From CALAZP01 sp964410725 (GTDB taxonomy: Bacteria > Bacteroidota > Bacteroidia > Chitinophagales > Saprospiraceae), in assembly GCA_964410725.1 (NCBI GenBank), contig CAYPID010000023.1, positions 1-35,796 on the forward strand: a stretch of 35,796 bases of DNA, in the 5' to 3' direction. This document shows, one piece after another, positions 25,287 through 32,700 of this stretch. A program made the translations under genes and the position numbers. A model generated the notes under the pieces. That model was given only the letters and a program-made list of their open reading frames with translations, ran no database searches and was not told the DNA's origin. Numbering within the stretch: position 1 is the stretch's first letter; every line of letters starts with the position of its first letter.

Positions 25287-25308
25287 AAACTTATAACTAA
25301 CTGCGTTT

Positions 25309-26688
25309 ATGCCACAAATTACCAGAGCAGACAAAGATGAATTCAATGGAGTATTGGAAGTCACCATCCTCCGATCGGATTACGAACAAGACTATCAAAA
25401 AGCCCTCAACAAATATCGGAATGAAGCTCAGTTTAAAGGCTTCAGAAAGGGGAAAACCCCAATGGGGATGATCAAAAAATTATATGGAACCAATTTGCTG
25501 GTGGAAAGTGTAACCGGCAAACTACAAGCGGAGATAGATAAGTATTTAAAAGAAGAAAAACCGTCTATCATTGGCTATCCTATCGAAGCCGAAAACCAAG
25601 ATAAAATGGACTTCGACCCCAACAATCTCAAGGACTATTCCTTTAAATTTGAGATGGGGCTGCTCCCTGAATTTGATTTAAAAGGAGCCAAACCCGAAGA
25701 CACTTACGATTTTCACGAAGTGGAAGTAACCGCCCAAATGGTGGACCAACAGTGGGAAGATAGCTTGATGAGTATAGCTCAACCTCAATCCGTTGAAGAG
25801 CCTATTATTGAAAAAGATTACATCAAATTATCTGCTACTCAATTGGAAGGCGAACACCCGCTCACTCATGAGTTCTCTTTATTGGTGGACGATGCCTTAA
25901 CTGAAGACACCAAAAAGACCTTAATGGGCAAAGAAAAAGGATTTGTTTTTGAATCTTCAATATACCAATTAGAAAAAGAAGCGACTCCTCAAATAGTACA
26001 TAAATATTTCTTGGGCTTAGAGGATGGTGCGGAATTGGAAGGAACTGAAAACTTCAAATTAGAAGTAAAAGAAATCACCAGGAGAATCAAACCGGAAATT
26101 TCTCAAGATATTTTTGACCAATTATTTGGAAAAGATGAAGTTGATTCTGTTGAAAATGCTAAGGAGAAAATTAAAGAATTTATCGAAAAACATAGATTGG
26201 AGGAGGCTACCATTCTATTCTACAATCGAATTCAAGAAGTTCTAGAAAAAGAAAATAAGTTCCCCTTACCAGATGATTTTATCAAAAAATTCCTTCCATT
26301 GACCAATGAGGATATCACAGAAGAAAATATAGCAACCGATTACGATAAGTACGCGGATTCTATCCGTTGGTCCATTATCAAAGAAAGATTACTGGAGCAA
26401 CATGAAATAAAGGTTGAAAATTCAGAAATCCTTCAACACATCAGAGGAAAAATCCGCCAGATGCTTGGCAATTCTCCAGGTATGGGTCCAGAATTTATAG
26501 ATGGTTTGACGCAAAGAATGGTCCAGGACAAAGCCCAAGTTCAAGAGGCTATTTCAGGGATCCAAACCGACAAATTAGCCAAAGCTTTAAGAGATACTGT
26601 CCAGCTGAATAAAAAGAAAGTAAGTAGTGAAGAATTCCAAAAAATTATTGAGGAATCCACCAAAAAACTGCAAGAGCAACAAGCGTAA
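25309..26688 (+). CDS. tig: Trigger factor (ribosome-associated chaperone and peptidyl-prolyl isomerase)
   Basis: This 459-aa protein binds near the ribosome exit tunnel and shields nascent chains. The ribosome-binding signature FKGFRKGKTP is present near residue 44 (GFRxGxxP). The central isomerase-like region is diverged, as usual in Bacteroidota, and is followed by a long charged helical C-terminal domain. The gene is followed by clpP and clpX, the common tig-clpP-clpX order. The start ATG directly follows the tRNA terminator region with a short leader. Confidence 0.93.
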   Translation: MPQITRADKDEFNGVLEVTILRSDYEQDYQKALNKYRNEAQFKGFRKGKTPMGMIKKLYGTNLLVESVTGKLQAEIDKYLKEEKPSIIGYPIEAENQDKMDFDPNNLKDYSFKFEMGLLPEFDLKGAKPEDTYDFHEVEVTAQMVDQQWEDSLMSIAQPQSVEEPIIEKDYIKLSATQLEGEHPLTHEFSLLVDDALTEDTKKTLMGKEKGFVFESSIYQLEKEATPQIVHKYFLGLEDGAELEGTENFKLEVKEITRRIKPEISQDIFDQLFGKDEVDSVENAKEKIKEFIEKHRLEEATILFYNRIQEVLEKENKFPLPDDFIKKFLPLTNEDITEENIATDYDKYADSIRWSIIKERLLEQHEIKVENSEILQHIRGKIRQMLGNSPGMGPEFIDGLTQRMVQDKAQVQEAISGIQTDKLAKALRDTVQLNKKKVSSEEFQKIIEESTKKLQEQQA

Positions 26689-26746
26689 AACCGGATCTAC
26701 TTTTTCTTTGTTTATAAGTCTGTTTAACCTAACTCAATAGAAATCT

Positions 26747-27457
26747 ATGTTCAATCAGGATGAATTTATGAAGTACGCTACCCGTCACTTAGGGATGAGT
26801 AGCATGCACCTTGAAAAGTATGCGGAAAAGTCTGCTGAATCAATGCCCAATATCAAAGGGTTCACGCCCAATGTGATCGAGGAAAGACAAATGAATGTAG
26901 CGGCATTGGATGTTTTTTCTAGGCTTATGATGGATAGAATTCTATTTTTAGGCGTGCCTATTAACGACTACGTAGCCAATGTAGTGCAAGCCCAATTGTT
27001 GTTTTTAGAATCTGCAGATCCCAAAAGAGACGTTCAGGTTTTCATCAACAGCCCTGGAGGATCTGTGATTTCTGGACTAGGGATTTATGATACCATGCAA
27101 TACATTGCACCTGATATTAGCACCATTTGTACAGGTATGGCAGCATCCATGGGAGCTGTGCTTTTAGCCGCTGGTACTAAAGGAAAAAGAACTGGTCTTT
27201 ACCACAGTAGGGTAATGATTCATCAACCTTTAGGTGGCATGCAGGGACAAGTTTCCGATATGGAAATCTACTACAACCTAGTTAAAGAACAACAAAAAGC
27301 ACTTTACGACATTTTGGTTTTTCATACTGGTCAAGATTACAAAAAAATAGAAGCTGATTGTGACCGAGACAATTGGATGACAGCTGAGGATGCTAAAAAA
27401 TATGGTCTAATTGATGAGGTATTAGATCGGAATAACCCAAAGAAAACGGAAAAGTAA
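26747..27457 (+). CDS. clpP: ATP-dependent Clp protease proteolytic subunit
   Basis: This 236-aa serine peptidase forms the tetradecameric chamber fed by ClpX. The catalytic triad is readable: Ser134 in GMAASMGAV, His159 in VMIHQPLGG and Asp208 in DCDRDNWM. The protein is somewhat longer than the E. coli enzyme because of a 40-residue N-terminal stretch before the conserved core, which may be a propeptide. Alternative starts at internal methionines (residues 8, 17, 20) are possible. It is followed by clpX after 3 bp, so the two are co-transcribed. Confidence 0.96.
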   Translation: MFNQDEFMKYATRHLGMSSMHLEKYAEKSAESMPNIKGFTPNVIEERQMNVAALDVFSRLMMDRILFLGVPINDYVANVVQAQLLFLESADPKRDVQVFINSPGGSVISGLGIYDTMQYIAPDISTICTGMAASMGAVLLAAGTKGKRTGLYHSRVMIHQPLGGMQGQVSDMEIYYNLVKEQQKALYDILVFHTGQDYKKIEADCDRDNWMTAEDAKKYGLIDEVLDRNNPKKTEK

Positions 27458-27460
27458 TTT

Positions 27461-28732
27461 ATGTCTAAATCAAAAAAGAATCAACATTGCTCTTTTTGTG
27501 GAAGAGATAATTCGGACACCTTGTTACTTATTGCCGGAATTGATGGACATATTTGTGAAAAATGTGTGGAGCAGGCCAGTGATATCGTTAAAGAAGAACT
27601 CTTCAATAAAGTTGGGAAAGGTAAAAACTTAGGAAAAGACAAAAGTGGATTTCAACTTCCAGATCAACTCACTCCAGAAGATATCAAAAAACATTTAGAC
27701 GAATACGTCATTGGCCAAGATAATGCCAAAAAATACCTATCAGTAGCTGTTTACAATCACTACAAACGCCTCAATCAACAAAAATCAAAAAGCGATGAGG
27801 TAGAAATTGAAAAATCAAATATCCTTTTTGTAGGCCCCACAGGAGTCGGCAAAACTTTAATGGCCAAAACCATAGCTAAATTTTTAGATGTTCCCTTCTC
27901 TATCGTAGATGCCACTGTATTTACAGAAGCAGGTTACGTGGGAGAAGATGTAGAAAGCATTTTGTCTCGTTTGCTTCAGGTTTGTGACTACGACGTAGAG
28001 GCTGCTCAGAAGGGTATTGTCTACATAGATGAAATTGATAAGATTGCCAGAAAAAAGGACAATCCCTCCATCACCAGAGATGTCTCCGGAGAAGGAGTTC
28101 AACAAGCTCTTCTGAAAATGTTGGAAGGAACGGACGTCAATGTCCCTCCACAAGGGGGTAGAAAACATCCAGAACAAAAACTAGTAAAGGTTAATACTGA
28201 GAATATTTTGTTTATCTGCGGTGGCGCTTTCGACGGAATCGAAAAGGATATTTCCGCACGTCTCAATACTCAGGTTATCGGCTTCAAAGCAGGTAATGAA
28301 GTAAAAGAGGAATTGGACAAAGAAAATATGCTTCAATACATCTCCCACCAGGATATCAGAAAATACGGTTTGATACCCGAACTCATTGGAAGACTCCCAG
28401 TATTGACTTATCTGGAACCTTTGGACTTAGAAGCTATGAAGAAAATATTAACGGAGCCCAAGAATTCTTTAATCAAACAGTATCAAAAATTAATAGAGTT
28501 AGAGGGTATCGCACTGGAGTTCCCTCAAGATACAATTGATTTTATTGCTGAAAAAGCTATGGAATTCAAATTGGGTGCTAGGGGATTGAGGTCCATTTGT
28601 GAAACCATCATGACGGATGCCATGTTTACCCTCCCTTCCCAAAAGGGAAAAATTAGCAAGTTTGAAGTCACCAAAAAGTACGCAGAAGAACAGTTAAAAA
28701 AATCTAACTTTAGTAAACTTAAAGCTGCTTAA
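27461..28732 (+). CDS. clpX: ATP-dependent Clp protease ATP-binding subunit
   Basis: This 423-aa AAA+ unfoldase delivers tagged proteins to ClpP. It has the N-terminal C4 zinc domain (CSFCGRDN, then CEKCVEQ), Walker A GPTGVGKT, Walker B IVYIDEIDKIA, the pore loop region GYVGEDVES and the sensor 2 arginine in GARGLRSI. Length is normal for ClpX. It sits between clpP and truA, all on the plus strand with short gaps. Confidence 0.97.
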   Translation: MSKSKKNQHCSFCGRDNSDTLLLIAGIDGHICEKCVEQASDIVKEELFNKVGKGKNLGKDKSGFQLPDQLTPEDIKKHLDEYVIGQDNAKKYLSVAVYNHYKRLNQQKSKSDEVEIEKSNILFVGPTGVGKTLMAKTIAKFLDVPFSIVDATVFTEAGYVGEDVESILSRLLQVCDYDVEAAQKGIVYIDEIDKIARKKDNPSITRDVSGEGVQQALLKMLEGTDVNVPPQGGRKHPEQKLVKVNTENILFICGGAFDGIEKDISARLNTQVIGFKAGNEVKEELDKENMLQYISHQDIRKYGLIPELIGRLPVLTYLEPLDLEAMKKILTEPKNSLIKQYQKLIELEGIALEFPQDTIDFIAEKAMEFKLGARGLRSICETIMTDAMFTLPSQKGKISKFEVTKKYAEEQLKKSNFSKLKAA

Positions 28733-28742
28733 ACTCCAAAAT

Positions 28743-29501
28743 ATGCGTTGTTTTGCCCACATCGCTTACAATGGAGCCCAATACCACGGTTGGCAAAGTC
28801 AACCTAACAGTACCACAGTACAAGGAGTATTAGAAGAAGCATTTTCCACCATTCTTAACCATAACCTATCAATTGTAGGTTGTGGGAGAACAGATGCCGG
28901 CGTTCATGCTTCTTCCTATTACTTTCACTTTGATGCTCCTGAAGTATTTCCCCCTAATTTTGTCTACCGAATCAATAAATTCTTACCGAAAGACATCGCA
29001 GTTTACCAAATCCTTAAAGTACCTTCTGATTCCCATGCCCGTTTCGATGCCTTGAACAGATCGTACCATTACCACTTATCATTTAAAAAAAATCCTTTTC
29101 GACAGACCACAATCGCGCATATTCCCTTAGCTCAGAAAGCTGATTTTAACACCTTACAACAAGCGGCTCAACTGTTATTGTCATTCCAGCACTTTTATCC
29201 CTTTTGTAAATCTGATTCAGATGCGAATGGCTATGCTTGTCAGTTAAAAACCTCAGAATGGCAACTCACCCCAGATGGGCTGGTTTACAACATTCAAGCC
29301 AATAGATTTCTCCGGGGAATGGTTCGCCTAATTGTTGGAATGTGTCTCAATGTAGCATGGGAAAAATTATCATTAGAGGAGGTCATCCATGCTTTGGAAC
29401 AACAAACAAGGTTGAAGAACGCCTGGAGCGCTCCACCTGAAGGATTGTTCCTATCTGATGTCGAATATCCTTATCCTTTAGAAACTCTGTCTATTGGTTA
29501 A
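28743..29501 (+). CDS. truA: tRNA pseudouridine synthase A
   Basis: This 252-aa enzyme isomerises uridines at positions 38-40 of tRNA anticodon stems. The active-site aspartate is in CGRTDAGVHA. Other family signatures are IAYNGAQYHGWQSQP near the start and FLRGMVRLIVG near the C-terminus. The gene starts 10 bp after clpX and is the last gene of the conserved core block. The 164 bp downstream (29502-29665) contain no gene or clear terminator that I can see. Confidence 0.96.
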   Translation: MRCFAHIAYNGAQYHGWQSQPNSTTVQGVLEEAFSTILNHNLSIVGCGRTDAGVHASSYYFHFDAPEVFPPNFVYRINKFLPKDIAVYQILKVPSDSHARFDALNRSYHYHLSFKKNPFRQTTIAHIPLAQKADFNTLQQAAQLLLSFQHFYPFCKSDSDANGYACQLKTSEWQLTPDGLVYNIQANRFLRGMVRLIVGMCLNVAWEKLSLEEVIHALEQQTRLKNAWSAPPEGLFLSDVEYPYPLETLSIG

Positions 29502-29665
29502 TTTTAATCCCACAACATCCAGCTAACCTTAACATCACTATGTTCTAAGAGAAGAAATATAGAGCATTTCGAAGCATTTCATTATGCGACTACTACAAAG
29601 CCAATTAGTTTATTCTTATTTTATAGACAAATCGTCCGAGAAATGGGGAAGTTTACCCGTTTATC

Positions 29666-30346
29666 TTATTTTAATTCAAGTTTTTTAATCCGGTTTCCAA
29701 TAGTAAAATTTTTCATTTCTTGCTCTAATAATTTAAAGTCCCCCTTTTGAACTGATTTGATTTGCTCCCCCTTTCTTAAAAGATGTATTTCATCACAAGT
29801 ATCACTTAAAGTTGAAAAAATATGGGATGAAACTAGAACTGTTTTGTTCAATTCTTTAAGCTTCAATATTATTTCAGCCAAAACAATGTTACTCTGAATG
29901 TCAACACCATTGAAAGGTTCATCTAAAATAAAGCATTCATTTTCTTGAAGTAGAATTGCCGTTATTGCTAACTTCTTTTTCATCCCTGTTGAGTAGGAGG
30001 AAGCATATTGATTTAGTGGCAAGTCAAAAATATTCTTTTGATCGATATTGATAATTTTCTTATTCCGTGCATTACACAAAAGCCTTATGTACTCTTTGCC
30101 TGTTATCTTTGAGAAAAAGAAAGGATTTGTAAGAAGCAATCCTAAATGATTTTTTAGAGGTATAATGTCGGAAATTATTTCGCCGCTAAAATTTTCTAAA
30201 CCTGCAATGCATCTAAATAAGGTTGTTTTCCCTGCTCCATTCTCTCCAACAATGCCATAAACTTTGCCTCTTAAAAAATCCATGTTAATTTCTTTTAACA
30301 CTTCATTATTTCCATAGTGCTTACTAAGCTCTTTAATTTTAATCAT
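29666..30346 (-). CDS. ABC transporter ATP-binding protein
   Basis: This 226-aa cytoplasmic ATPase has Walker A GENGAGKT (34-41), the signature YSTGMKKK (118-125, the STGMK form common in export-type ABC-2 systems), Walker B CFILDEPFNGVD (138-149) and the H-loop SSHI. The Q-loop glutamine appears to be replaced: the aligned stretch reads LLLTNPFFF, with Thr where Gln is usual. The gene overlaps the end of the permease gene by 8 bp, so the two form one transporter. The substrate is unknown; small two-gene exporters of this form handle peptides, antibiotics or lipids. Confidence 0.9.
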   Translation of the reverse strand: MIKIKELSKHYGNNEVLKEINMDFLRGKVYGIVGENGAGKTTLFRCIAGLENFSGEIISDIIPLKNHLGLLLTNPFFFSKITGKEYIRLLCNARNKKIINIDQKNIFDLPLNQYASSYSTGMKKKLAITAILLQENECFILDEPFNGVDIQSNIVLAEIILKLKELNKTVLVSSHIFSTLSDTCDEIHLLRKGEQIKSVQKGDFKLLEQEMKNFTIGNRIKKLELK

Positions 30347-31259
30347 TCAATATCAATCTAAGGTTCTTAATGGATTTTGTGTAGAAATATGGAATTATCA
30401 ATAAAATCAATGGAGGAAAAGATAGAGCAGAAGCGATTATAATTCCTTCTGGTAAATTAATCTCTGATGGGAATGCAGAGTACTTAGCCAAAATCATTGT
30501 CCATAAAAATAAAATACCAATGAATAAAAAGAGTAGTATCAAATCATAATTAGCTGGATAAAAAATCAATAACCCAAGAGAAATTGGAATCGTCAATAGG
30601 GTAGAATTTTTTGTTGCAATCATCATTTTCTTCATCAAAAATGAATTTGGAGTATTGGCATGAACCCATACATAAAAAACTTCTTCAGGTTTTGAGTAAT
30701 AGCTCAAAGTGATTAAAAACGTAAGTAACATTGAGAATATCCCCAAGTTAAAATTGCCTACATTGATTGCAATAAAGGACAATGCATAAGTCAAAGGGAA
30801 AAATAAAAAGGTCTTTCTAAAGCCTGTGGTAAATTCAAATGGAATTTTAGAAAAGGGTGTAGGAACAGTAAAATTTAAATTAGAATAAAAATCGAAAAGA
30901 GCAATAGTGATTGAACACAAAAGCAGAATGATGGCTTCGAGGAATAAACTCCTGTATACTAGGATCAGAGCAAATGGAAAGGAAATAATTAAATTTTCTA
31001 GGACCCTTATTTTAATTTTTGATTTATTTCCAAAGGTGGCAAGCAAGAAATCCGTTCTGCTCTTTTCAGAAAGCCTGAGTTGAAAACCAAGACAAGGTAA
31101 AATGACCAAATATTTTGCAAATTCGGTCTTATGAAAAATGTATCCCGAGAGCAAGACAAAAGCAATTAACCCAAGAAAATAACCGAGGGCTGGGTTTATC
31201 CCTACTTCCTTAATCTTTCTGTTAGTTAGTACAAACTGCAATTCAAAGTAGTCTCTCAT
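30339..31259 (-). CDS. Multi-pass membrane protein, probable ABC permease
   Basis: This 306-aa protein has about eight hydrophobic segments, for example GYFLGLIAFVLLSGYIF, FPFALILVYRSLF, IFSMLLTFLITLSYY and LILLFLFIGILFLW. I recognise no specific family signature. Its identity as a permease rests on the 8-bp overlap with the ATPase gene and the membrane pattern. A charged N-terminal stretch (FVLTNRKIKEVGINPALG) precedes the first helix, as in ABC-2 type permeases. It begins 46 bp after the RHH gene, so all three may be one operon. Confidence 0.72.
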   Translation of the reverse strand: MRDYFELQFVLTNRKIKEVGINPALGYFLGLIAFVLLSGYIFHKTEFAKYLVILPCLGFQLRLSEKSRTDFLLATFGNKSKIKIRVLENLIISFPFALILVYRSLFLEAIILLLCSITIALFDFYSNLNFTVPTPFSKIPFEFTTGFRKTFLFFPLTYALSFIAINVGNFNLGIFSMLLTFLITLSYYSKPEEVFYVWVHANTPNSFLMKKMMIATKNSTLLTIPISLGLLIFYPANYDLILLFLFIGILFLWTMILAKYSAFPSEINLPEGIIIASALSFPPLILLIIPYFYTKSIKNLRLILND

Positions 31260-31305
31260 TTATTATCTGTCTGTATATTAAATGGCTTTTTGTCTTAATA
31301 TCACC

Positions 31306-31554
31306 TTAGCCATTCTTTGCTTTTTCAGCTTTGAGTCGCTTCAGGTTTTCTTCAAAGTCAAAATCTTCTACTAGTGGGCTATCTAGTCCTTCTTGAATCG
31401 CGAGTTTTAAAGCAATTACTTTGCTTTCTTCGATCTCCAACAGTCGTAGTCCCGCGCGAATGACTTCACTAACATTTTTATATCGCCCTGTAGTTACTTG
31501 CGTTTGAACAAATTCATCAAAATAATCTCCAAGTGATATTGATGTATTCTTCAT
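31306..31554 (-). CDS. ParD-like ribbon-helix-helix antitoxin/regulator without partner toxin
   Basis: This 82-aa protein matches the ParD/CC2985 type: a short strand (NTSISLGDYFDEFV), a helix with TTGRYKNVSEVIRAGLRLLE, and an acidic tail (EDFDFEENLKRLKAEK) of the kind that wraps a ParE toxin. I chose the ATG at 31552-31554; the frame is open to 31686, but that part is not ParD-like. A perfect palindrome at 31577-31591 lies 22 bp before the start codon and fits autoregulation. The place where a ParE gene should be is only 46 bp long and leads into the permease gene. It is either an orphan antitoxin or a regulator recruited to the ABC operon. Confidence 0.85.
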   Translation of the reverse strand: MKNTSISLGDYFDEFVQTQVTTGRYKNVSEVIRAGLRLLEIEESKVIALKLAIQEGLDSPLVEDFDFEENLKRLKAEKAKNG

Positions 31555-31576
31555 TTTTGATTTTTTTTTTAGAAAA

Positions 31577-31591
31577 TACCAAATTTTGGTA
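31577..31591. promoter_or_regulatory. Palindromic putative operator for the RHH gene
   Basis: TACCAAA-T-TTTGGTA is a perfect 15-bp inverted repeat, 22 bp before the RHH start codon. ParD-type antitoxins bind palindromes at their own promoter, so autoregulation is the simplest reading. No matching site was noticed before the permease gene. Confidence 0.6.
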
Positions 31592-31794
31592 AAAACGTCT
31601 ATTTTTTTTAGTTGTTTCAATACATAATAACTAACGGTTAGTAATAAGACTCGTAGGGCATTCCTCGTATTTAAATTTAACAACAAAAATGTTTATTATT
31701 AATAATCAATTTTGTTAAAGTCCGATTAATAAGGGGTTAAACCACAAGCAAATTTGGTTTATTCTGTCCGAGCATTGGCAACAAAACAGTCTCT

Positions 31795-31837
31795 TTTGGT
31801 TTTTCAGCATTGGCTTTGCGTGTCTGCAAAAACCAAA
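31795..31837. repeat. Inverted repeat / hairpin A
   Basis: TTTGGTTTTTCAG (31795-31807) pairs with CTGCAAAAACCAAA (31824-31837), with a single unpaired C and a loop of 16 bases containing TTGGCTTTGCG. Confidence 0.75.
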
Positions 31838-31877
31838 TGTACTGCCTGTTTGCGCGTGGGCTTTCTTTGTATGCCCA

Positions 31878-32004
31878 ACAACGGTCAAGTATAAGAGCAG
31901 TAGCGGATTTAATGCACTTACGCTTCAGACAGCAAGATACTTAATTAAATGCTAAGACAGTTCGATTTTACACCTAAACCGCTATTGCTTTTATACAATG
32001 TTGT
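31878..32004. repeat. Long imperfect palindrome B (about 127 bp)
   Basis: The outer arms ACAAC (31878-31882) and GTTGT (32000-32004) pair. Inner arms GTATAAGAGCAGTAGCGG (31889-31906) and CCGCTATTGCTTTTATAC (31979-31996) pair over 18 positions, 16 as Watson-Crick and 2 as G-U if transcribed. The loop is about 70 bases and includes further short complementary words. Compensated wobble pairs hint at a structure kept at the RNA or single-stranded DNA level. Confidence 0.75.
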
Positions 32005-32159
32005 AAGCTGGCCTATTTTCTTTTCAAGTCGTGCGTTATCTATTTTATGTTCGTCATTTTAAATTTCTGTTTACCGTCTGTAGGCTTTCGTGTCGGCAGG
32101 GTTTAAAAATTTCAGAAGGGAAGGGAATTTAAAAAAATAATTTTTCTTAGGTGGGAGAA

Positions 32160-32224
32160 GTGTAAGCTCTTTTGCAATTTTTGGTCTGTGCGTTGGCTTG
32201 TGCGAATTGCAAATGTGATTACAC
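32160..32224. repeat. Inverted repeat / hairpin C
   Basis: GTGTAA (32160-32165) pairs with TTACAC (32219-32224), and inside it TTTGCAATT (32171-32179) pairs with AATTGCAAA (32205-32213). The loop contains TTGGCTTGTGCG, close to the loop word of hairpin A. It lies 22 bp after the DUF2141 stop codon on that gene's strand but has no T tract at the stem, so it is not a typical terminator. Confidence 0.7.
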
Positions 32225-32245
32225 CTGTGTGATGGCTTTCCCTCC

Positions 32246-32695
32246 CTACATATAAATCACTTTTACGCTTATTGATTTGTTTTCTTTTACCTCAAAGCTG
32301 GCTTTTGAAAAGTTAGGTCTGTTTGTTAAACCAATAGACTGAAAATTTGAGAAGCCTATCCCTTCAATCGGTAAAATAAATCCTTTTTCAATTTTGCCAT
32401 TTTTGTTCTCATCATGTAAAATGTTCACTGCATATTTTCCTGATGGAATATTCTTAAAAGTAATTTTTGATGAACCATTCACGATTTCTCCTATTAAAAT
32501 TTTGTAATAGTTTTCATAATCTTCGTCAGGAATTGAACCGTCTTTGTTATACAATGCAAATTGAACTACTCCTTTTGAGTTCCGCAGATTATTCACTTTT
32601 ATTGTTAAGGAATAAGTATCGACATTGGAATTTACAAATGAAAAAAGTGTTAGGGAAAACACAACAGCTATTAATGTTATGGTTGTTGTTTTCAT
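32246..32695 (-). CDS. DUF2141 domain-containing secreted protein
   Basis: This 149-aa protein has a signal peptide (about 1-23, ALTLFSFVNS-like hydrophobic run) and a DUF2141 beta-sandwich. The pattern is NNLRNSKGVVQFALYN, then IPSGKYAVNILHDENKNGKIEKG, then the Asn-Phe region IGFSNFQS. The DENKNGK segment looks like a calcium-type turn. The family is common in Bacteroidota envelopes, with no assigned biochemical role. It starts 5 bp after the RND pump gene ends, so the two are translated from one message, suggesting an accessory periplasmic role. Confidence 0.88.
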   Translation of the reverse strand: MKTTTITLIAVVFSLTLFSFVNSNVDTYSLTIKVNNLRNSKGVVQFALYNKDGSIPDEDYENYYKILIGEIVNGSSKITFKNIPSGKYAVNILHDENKNGKIEKGFILPIEGIGFSNFQSIGLTNRPNFSKASFEVKENKSISVKVIYM

Positions 32696-32700
32696 TTCGA

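Larger units (their letters stand above)
31555..32245. other. Non-coding stretch with several long hairpins
   Basis: No credible gene is seen in these 691 bp between the RHH gene and the DUF2141 gene. The first 130 bp hold the RHH promoter and palindrome. The rest contains three imperfect inverted repeats, described separately, and recurring words of the type TTGGCTTTGCG, TTGGCTTGTGCG and GGCTTTCGTG. The composition and repeated palindromes look like remains of a mobile or intergenic repeat element. I see no transposase or integrase fragment. Confidence 0.55.

Noticed and set aside
29502..29665. Small gene or terminator after truA
   Set aside because: No start with a plausible reading frame and no stem with a T tract could be found.
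31260..31305. ParE toxin gene or remnant next to the ParD-like gene
   Set aside because: Only 46 bp separate it from the permease gene, with no coding potential or toxin-like residues.
31621..31632. Further GntR operator half-site (ACATAATA-like)
   Set aside because: Only half of the palindrome is present, in AT-rich DNA far from the sialic acid genes, so chance is the simplest explanation.
31871..32010. Integron attC site
   Set aside because: The left end GCCCAAC fits RYYYAAC, but no GTTRRRY core is found at the right end, there is no cassette array, and no integrase is in the window.
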